Assembly: GCF_003143935.1 (NCBI RefSeq)
Contig: NZ_QFRX01000001.1
Location: 1,746,071-1,810,070, forward strand
Length of the DNA: 64,000 bases
From: Streptomyces sp. Act143
Lineage (GTDB): Bacteria > Actinomycetota > Actinomycetes > Streptomycetales > Streptomycetaceae
Direction of reading: 5' to 3'
A program made the position numbers and the translations under genes. Below, in pieces: positions 58,887 through 64,000 of the stretch; positions within the stretch are counted from its first letter, which is position 1, and every line of letters starts with the position of its first letter. A model generated the notes under the pieces. That model was not told where the DNA came from. It was given only the letters and a program-made list of their open reading frames with translations, and searched no databases.

Positions 58887-61367
58887 ATGCACTTACGAGG
58901 GTTGAGCACGAGAAGACGGGTCTGCGTGGCGGGCGTGACCGCCGGGGTCGTCGCGGCCGGACTGCTGTCCGGCCCCGCCGCCACCGCGCGTCCGGCGCCG
59001 GAACCGACGCTGACAACGATGTCCGTGAAGTCGCCGCCGGGCGGCGCGAATGTACGGGTGCTGCTCTTCTACGGGTCCGCCGCGGCCGGTGAGGAGTCGC
59101 CGGTCGTGAACGCCGGGATCGAGGCGATCGAGAAGATCGGGCTGTCCGGCCCGACGAACCAGCGGTTCAGGACCGAGGCCACGGACGACGCCTCGGTGTT
59201 CACGAACGAGACGAAGCTCGGCCGCTACAACGCCATCGTGTTCCTGACCGGGGGCGGCGACATCCTCGATCCCGAGCAGGAGGCGGGGCTCGAGGCCTAC
59301 ATGGAGGCGGGCGGCGGATTCGTCGGCATCCATGACGCCGCTCGCGCCGAGCCGTACTCGGACTGGTTCACGGGGCTCGTGGGCGCCCGGCCCGCCGCCT
59401 CCAGCCCGACCGCCGTGCAACGCGCCGTCGTCGAGGTGGGCGACCGGCAGCATCCGGCGACCAAGGATCTGCCCGTGCAGTGGAAACGGCCGGATCAGTG
59501 GTTCAACTGGGCCAAGAATCCTTCGGGTTCCGTGCACACCGTGGCCCGCGTGCGCGAGTCGACGTATCAGCCCGGCGACGGGAGGAACGGCTGGGACCAC
59601 CCGGTCAGTTGGTGCCGCGACTACGACGGCGGGCGTTCCTTCTACACCGGCATGGGCGGCACCGTCTCCTCGTACGACGAGACCGACTTCCGTGCCCATC
59701 TGCGCGGCGCCCTGCTGTGGACGACGCGGCTGGTGCGGGCCGACTGCAAGGCGACCATCACCGGCAACTACAAGGCCGAACGCCTCACGCAGCCCAACCA
59801 GCCGGGGCAGAACGACCAGATCGGCGAGCCGCACGGCCTGGTCACCGCGCCCGACGGACGGGTGCTCTACATCGGCCGGGGCGGCGCCGACTCCTCCCAG
59901 CCGGTGATCACCGACTGGAACAACCCCGACATCGGCAAGGGCAAGGGCGAGATCCACGTCTACGACCCCAAGACGAAGAAGGTAACCCTCGCGGGCGCCC
60001 TGACGGTCTTCGGCAACAAGGGCGGCGGCGACGAGCTGGTGAAGGTCGAGGAGGGGCTCCTCGGCATCGAGCTCGATCCGCGGTTCGAGGAGAACGGGTG
60101 GGTGTACCTGCACTACACCCCGCACTCGCAGATCAACCGCGAGACCCAGATGGCCGAGCGGCGGGTCTCCCGCTTCACGCTCGACCCCGCCACGAACAAG
60201 CTGGACCTGGGCAGCGAGAAGGTGCTGCTCAAGTGGCCGGTACAGATCCACAGCTGCTGCCACGCGGGCGGCGGGATGACCTGGGACTCCCGGGGCAACC
60301 TCTACATCGCGACCGGTGACAACAACTCCAGCGGCTTCAGCGGCGGTTACTCGGGCAACAACCCGGAGCCGAACTACAAGGGCGTCTCCTTCGCCGACGC
60401 CCGCCGCACTGCCGGCAACACCAACAATCTCAACGGCAAGATCCTGCGCATCCACCCGGAGCCGGACGGGACCTACACCCTCCCGGCGGGGAACCTCTTC
60501 ACCGGGCAGGAGACCGACGAGGGCGGCGGCAAGACCCGCGGCGAGATCTACGTGATGGGCGTCCGGAACCCGGCCCGTATCTTCGTCGACAAGAAGACCG
60601 ACATCCTCTACGCCGGCTGGGTCGGACCGGACGCCTCGGCGCCCTCCACGACCTGGGGCCCGGCGAAGTACGACACGTTCGCCGTCATCACCAAGGCGAG
60701 CAATCGGGGCTGGCCGTACTGCATGGGCAACAAGCAGCCCTACCGCGACCGCAACCTCCCCGACCCGGACAAGCCGCTCGGCTGGTACGACTGCGACCAC
60801 CCGAAGAACGAGTCGCCGAACAACGACGGCCTCGTCAACCTGCCGCCGGTCACGGGCAACAACATCTGGTACTCGCCCCAGGGCGGTGCCCCCGACTTCC
60901 CGCGCGACGCGAACGGCATCCCGTCGTACAAGCAGGAGGAGTCCACGTATCTGCTGCCGTGGCTGAAAGGCGGCGGCCAGGCCGCGATGAACGGTCCGGT
61001 CTACCGGTACGACGCCGCGAGCGCGAGTGACGTGAAGTGGCCGTCGTACTGGGACGGCAAGTGGTTCGTCGGCGACTTCTACGACGCCGACCAGCCGCGC
61101 AACGCGGTCATCACCGACCCGAAGACCCACGGCGACGGCGGACTGCCCGTCCACTCCGAGTCGTTGAAGAAGATCGTCCCGATCGGCAACGACGGCATCA
61201 AGAACCTCATGGACTGGAAGTTCGGTCCCGACGGCTCGCTCTACGTCCTCGACTACGGCCGCGGCTTCTTCACCTCCGACGCCAAGTCGGCGCTGTGGCG
61301 GGTCACTTACACCGGCGGCGGGCCGACGCCCGCGGCCGACCAGCTGGCCAGGGGGGCGGCGCAGTGA
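58887..61367 (+). CDS. secreted ThuA - PQQ-type sugar dehydrogenase-like fusion protein
   Basis: An 826-residue exported protein. Signal peptide: basic MHLRGLSTRRR, then VTAGVVAAGLLSGPAATA. Residues ~53-290 are a ThuA-like flavodoxin/amidotransferase-fold domain (VRVLLFYGSAAAGEESPVV, GGGFVGIHDAARAEPYSDWF, TGMGGTVSSYDETDF). Residues ~315-815 are a six-bladed propeller of the soluble glucose dehydrogenase/PQQ family (EPHGLVTAPDGRVLYIG, LLGIELDPRFEENG, HAGGGMTWDSRGNLYIATGDN, VMGVRNPARIF). ThuA proteins act on 3-keto-glycosides; with an oxidase-like propeller in one chain, it could make and process a keto-sugar outside the cell. ATG 58887 with GAGGAGG. The stop overlaps the next start as GTGA. 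Confidence 0.87.
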   Translation: MHLRGLSTRRRVCVAGVTAGVVAAGLLSGPAATARPAPEPTLTTMSVKSPPGGANVRVLLFYGSAAAGEESPVVNAGIEAIEKIGLSGPTNQRFRTEATDDASVFTNETKLGRYNAIVFLTGGGDILDPEQEAGLEAYMEAGGGFVGIHDAARAEPYSDWFTGLVGARPAASSPTAVQRAVVEVGDRQHPATKDLPVQWKRPDQWFNWAKNPSGSVHTVARVRESTYQPGDGRNGWDHPVSWCRDYDGGRSFYTGMGGTVSSYDETDFRAHLRGALLWTTRLVRADCKATITGNYKAERLTQPNQPGQNDQIGEPHGLVTAPDGRVLYIGRGGADSSQPVITDWNNPDIGKGKGEIHVYDPKTKKVTLAGALTVFGNKGGGDELVKVEEGLLGIELDPRFEENGWVYLHYTPHSQINRETQMAERRVSRFTLDPATNKLDLGSEKVLLKWPVQIHSCCHAGGGMTWDSRGNLYIATGDNNSSGFSGGYSGNNPEPNYKGVSFADARRTAGNTNNLNGKILRIHPEPDGTYTLPAGNLFTGQETDEGGGKTRGEIYVMGVRNPARIFVDKKTDILYAGWVGPDASAPSTTWGPAKYDTFAVITKASNRGWPYCMGNKQPYRDRNLPDPDKPLGWYDCDHPKNESPNNDGLVNLPPVTGNNIWYSPQGGAPDFPRDANGIPSYKQEESTYLLPWLKGGGQAAMNGPVYRYDAASASDVKWPSYWDGKWFVGDFYDADQPRNAVITDPKTHGDGGLPVHSESLKKIVPIGNDGIKNLMDWKFGPDGSLYVLDYGRGFFTSDAKSALWRVTYTGGGPTPAADQLARGAAQ

Positions 61368-63556
61368 CACGGCAACGAAGATTCCTCACCGTCCTGCTGG
61401 CGGCGGTGCTGATGCTGCTCGGCCTCCAGACCGCGCCGAGCACGGCACAGCCCGAGACGACGGCGGCCGCCCAGACCCTCACCTGGACCGCCGGCGACGA
61501 CATCACCAAGTACGCGTCGGCGCCGACGACCGCCGTCGCCGGACAGGCGACGATCGTCTTCGAGAACAGCGCGGCGACCGGCAACACCACCGGCATGCCC
61601 CACACGCTGACCTTCGTGACGAGCGACCCCGAGTTCAACAGCGACGTCGAACTCAACATCCTCGCCAACCCGAACGACGACATGGGCGGTCGGCACACCG
61701 CCGAGGTCACGCTCACCCCGGGCCGCTACTTCTACCACTGCACGATCCCGGGCCACGGCCAGATGCAGGGCATCCTCGTGGTGACGGAGGGCGGCGGTAC
61801 GGACACCACGCCACCCCAGACGTCGGCGCAGGTCACCGGGGCGCAGAACGCGCAGGGCGAGTACGTCGGTTCGGCGAGCGTCGCGATCAGCGCCACCGAC
61901 GAGGGCGGGTCCGGGGTCGACAGCGTGCAGTACGCGGTCGGCGACACCGGCGACTGGCTGCCGTACACCACCCCGGTCGTCGTGGACCAGATCGGCAGCC
62001 ACAAGATCCGGTACCGGGCACTCGACAAGGCGGGGAACGTCTCCGCCGAGAAGAGCGTCGAGTTCACGGTGGTGCCCCCGGCCTCCGACGACACCACGCC
62101 GCCGGACACCTCGGCGACGGTGAGCGGTGAACAGGACGCCGACGGGGCGTACCTCGACATGGCCACGGTGACCGTGTCGGCCTCCGACACCGGCTCCGGC
62201 GTCAACGGCATCGAGTACGCCCTCGGCACCGGGGCCTGGCAGCCCTACACCGCCCCGGTGATGGTGCACCAGCTCGGCACCCACACCGTGCGCTACCGGG
62301 CCACCGACAAGGCGGGGAACGTCGCCGCCGAGCAGAGCGTCCGGTTCACGGTGGTCGCGACACCCACCCCCGACACCGCACCGCCGGTGACCGGAGTGAC
62401 CGTCGAGGGCGCGAAGAACTCGGACGGGGCCTACCTCGGCAACGCCAAGGTGACCGTGAGCGCGACCGACGAGGGCGGCTCCGGAGTGGACCGGATCGAG
62501 TACTCGATCGACGCCGGACCGTATCTCGTCTACACCGCCCCGGTGGTCGTCGACCGCGCGGGCACCCACACCCTCGCCTACCGGGCCACCGACAAGGCGG
62601 GCAACACCGCCGCGGCCCGCACCGTGACCTTCACGGTGGTGCCGAGCCAGGTGCCCGCGCCCAACTGCCCCGAGTTCGACGAGCGGTTGACGGTGATCGT
62701 CGGCGACGTCGACTCGGGTGTGCCGAACCGGCTGACCGACAACCGGTGCCGGATCAACGAGTTGATCGAGGACGAGAAGGAGTGGACGTCCCACGCGCTG
62801 TTCCTGAAGCACGTGAAGACGGTCCTGGACAAGCTCCTCAAGGAAGGCGTCGTCGACCAGCGCGAGTACAACGCCATCCAGAAGGCCGCCCGCCAGTCCG
62901 GGATCGGCAAGCCAGGCCAGACGGAGGGGTACCGCAAGATTCTCGACGGCAGTGCCGAGTCGTTCGCCAAGTGGCAGCAGGTGGGCGGCGGTTCGTTCGG
63001 ACTGAACGCCGACGGGTCCATCACGTCGGGGACTGCCAAGGACGGGCTCGGCATGCTGTGGTTCCCCGAGCGCAAGTACGGTGACTTCTCGCTCCGCCTC
63101 CAGTGGCGCGACGACGCACCGGGGACCGGCAACGCCAACTCCGGTGTCTTCGTGCGCTTCCCGTGGGTCCACGACCACCCCGAGGAGCCGCGCCCCGAGT
63201 GGGCCGCCATCAAGTACGGGCACGAGGTGCAGGTCCTGGACCGGCCCGACGGCGACATGTACAAGACCGGCTCGATCTACGGATTCGACCGCGTGGGCCT
63301 GGCCGGCGCGGGCGTGACCCAGAAGGGCACCTGGAACGACTACGAGATCCGGGTGGTCGACCAGCACTACTCGGTCTACCGCAACGGCGTGCTCATCAAC
63401 GAGTTCGACAACACCGGCGGCCAGGAGTTCTACCCGCCCCGCTCGGACGACCCGGGCACGGACGGCCGGCGGTTCGCCTCCGGATACATCGGACTCCAGG
63501 TGCACAGCACGACGGACGTCGTCTCCTACCGGGACGTGCGGATCAAGGAGTTGTAG
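61364..63556 (+). CDS. secreted cupredoxin - Ig-like repeats - DUF1080 (3-keto-disaccharide hydrolase-like) protein
   Basis: A 730-residue exported protein. Signal peptide to about residue 29. Residues ~35-140 form a plastocyanin/azurin-like cupredoxin with a type 1 copper site (His in MPHTLTF; Cys-His-Met in YHCTIPGHGQM). Then come three ~90-residue beta repeats, each ending HTVRYRATDKAGN or similar (OmpL47/Ig-like spacers), a helical linker, and from ~525 a DUF1080 concanavalin-like domain (FAKWQQVGGGSFGLNADGS, GNANSGVFVRFPWVHDH, VYRNGVLINEFDNTG). DUF1080 members hydrolyse 3-keto-glycosides. GTG at 61364 shares GTGA with the ThuA gene stop, so the two are coupled. Cupredoxin could accept electrons from the propeller or pass them to the laccase. 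Confidence 0.87.
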   Translation: MTRQRRFLTVLLAAVLMLLGLQTAPSTAQPETTAAAQTLTWTAGDDITKYASAPTTAVAGQATIVFENSAATGNTTGMPHTLTFVTSDPEFNSDVELNILANPNDDMGGRHTAEVTLTPGRYFYHCTIPGHGQMQGILVVTEGGGTDTTPPQTSAQVTGAQNAQGEYVGSASVAISATDEGGSGVDSVQYAVGDTGDWLPYTTPVVVDQIGSHKIRYRALDKAGNVSAEKSVEFTVVPPASDDTTPPDTSATVSGEQDADGAYLDMATVTVSASDTGSGVNGIEYALGTGAWQPYTAPVMVHQLGTHTVRYRATDKAGNVAAEQSVRFTVVATPTPDTAPPVTGVTVEGAKNSDGAYLGNAKVTVSATDEGGSGVDRIEYSIDAGPYLVYTAPVVVDRAGTHTLAYRATDKAGNTAAARTVTFTVVPSQVPAPNCPEFDERLTVIVGDVDSGVPNRLTDNRCRINELIEDEKEWTSHALFLKHVKTVLDKLLKEGVVDQREYNAIQKAARQSGIGKPGQTEGYRKILDGSAESFAKWQQVGGGSFGLNADGSITSGTAKDGLGMLWFPERKYGDFSLRLQWRDDAPGTGNANSGVFVRFPWVHDHPEEPRPEWAAIKYGHEVQVLDRPDGDMYKTGSIYGFDRVGLAGAGVTQKGTWNDYEIRVVDQHYSVYRNGVLINEFDNTGGQEFYPPRSDDPGTDGRRFASGYIGLQVHSTTDVVSYRDVRIKEL

Positions 63557-64000
63557 GCCCGTCCTTCCGGGCTCTGCTCGGCTGTACCCGCTTGGGTTCT
63601 CCCGGCATCTTCGGATACTCGGGCGGGTACGGCAGATCGCCGAGACCGTGGTCGTGCTCGTCCCGGCGGGCCAGTTCCAGCAGGGCCTCCAGCGAGAACG
63701 CGTGAGCGTCCATGTCCGCGTGCACGTCGCCGAGTTCGGCGAAGCGCGCGGGCATGGTCGCGAGATCGAAGTCCTGGGGGTGCGCCACGCCCACCTCGTC
63801 CCAGCGCAGCGGCGCGGAGACGGGGGCGTGCGGGCGGGGTCGTACCGAATAGGCGGAGGCGATCGTGCGGTCCCTGGCGGTCTGGTTGTAGTCGACGAAG
63901 ATGCGTTCGCCCCGCTCCTCCTTCCACCACTTGATCGTCACGTGGTCGGGCATCCGGCGTTCCATCTCCCGCCCGACGGCGATCGCGGCCCGGCGCACCT
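63543..64000 (-). CDS. LigD-type DNA polymerase/primase domain protein, C-terminal part (window-truncated)
   Basis: About 152 C-terminal residues of a LigD polymerase-domain protein (archaeo-eukaryotic primase fold), which fills gaps with ribonucleotides during Ku-dependent non-homologous end joining. Recognisable segments are ERRMPDHVTIKWWKEERGERIFVDYNQTARDRTIASAYSVRPRP and APLRWDEV, matching the end of the polymerase core. The catalytic Asp pair lies upstream, outside the window. The 3' end overlaps the convergent DUF1080 gene by 14 bp. Whether ligase and nuclease domains precede it cannot be seen; stand-alone polymerase domains are common in Streptomyces. Confidence 0.85.
   Translation of the reverse strand, partial: VRRAAIAVGREMERRMPDHVTIKWWKEERGERIFVDYNQTARDRTIASAYSVRPRPHAPVSAPLRWDEVGVAHPQDFDLATMPARFAELGDVHADMDAHAFSLEALLELARRDEHDHGLGDLPYPPEYPKMPGEPKRVQPSRARKDGPTTP

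Noticed and set aside
58893..61370. 825-codon minus-strand frame opposite the ThuA-PQQ gene
   Set aside because: Shadow of a well-supported secreted protein; no start signal or domain.

Overview
The window is chromosomal DNA of a high-GC actinomycete, almost certainly Streptomyces. Third-position GC is very high, starts are often GTG or TTG, several transcripts look leaderless, and the window carries an SsgA-like sporulation protein, a WhiB-like protein, a two-domain small laccase, a GPP34 protein and mycothiol-type MDMPI folds. From memory, the order idi ... ssgD - ABC-F - ddaH - desaturase ... small laccase follows the SCO6750 to SCO6712 stretch of S. coelicolor. No rRNA, CRISPR array, transposase, integrase or prophage was seen.

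Layout. 1-7.7 kb: the end of galE, a zinc-type CDF exporter, idi, an anti-sigma-type ATPase, HdeD, an enoyl-CoA hydratase, a GlxA/PfpI pair, an SCO6745-type protein and a 43-residue small protein. 7.7-13.9 kb: tex, a convergent terminator, a first ABC-F ATPase, an unknown Rossmann-like protein and a D-amino-acid-oxidase-like enzyme. 13.9-27 kb: a BCCT transporter, two secreted peptidases, an arginase-fold enzyme with a glycine-rich insert, an orphan AtpF-like protein beside a macro-domain protein, an amino-acid permease, a MerR regulator with a very clear promoter/operator, an SDR and a benzoylformate-decarboxylase-like enzyme. 27-34.3 kb: a fatty/branched acyl-CoA degradation operon (racemase - mini-ORF - acyl-CoA dehydrogenase - thiolase - FadB) divergent from a trans-acting enoyl-reductase-like gene. 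34.3-40.4 kb: MDMPI protein, small proteins, endonuclease V, a BNR/YCF48 secreted protein, ssgD, a PEP-mutase-like enzyme and GPP34.

40.4-44.6 kb: a second ABC-F gene with a consensus promoter and a 225-nt leader that looks like a ribosome-mediated attenuator, then ddaH with an intrinsic terminator, then an acyl-ACP desaturase behind three overlapping operator-like repeats. 44.7-51.6 kb is the most unusual part. A metallopeptidase/vWA protein and a tandem-AAA MoxR-like ATPase stand next to a ribonuclease-inhibitor-type LRR protein and an SDR-fold protein that has a zinc knuckle and no catalytic tyrosine. The block is flanked by three tRNA-like genes, one of which has a serine anticodon but no long variable arm. 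Two of the tRNAs sit 11 nt apart at the head of the SDR-LRR transcript. 51.7-64 kb: a six-hairpin glycosidase-like protein, a WhiB-like protein, a VOC protein, a LacI regulator with a perfect operator, an ornithine-cyclodeaminase-like protein, the small laccase, and two large secreted proteins (ThuA-PQQ propeller; cupredoxin - Ig-like repeats - DUF1080) that together look like an extracellular copper/keto-sugar module. The window ends inside a LigD-type polymerase gene.

Short tandem repeats (18, 28, 28, 36 and about 39 bp periods) recur between genes and repeatedly copy gene ends, suggesting a local habit of slippage or duplication.
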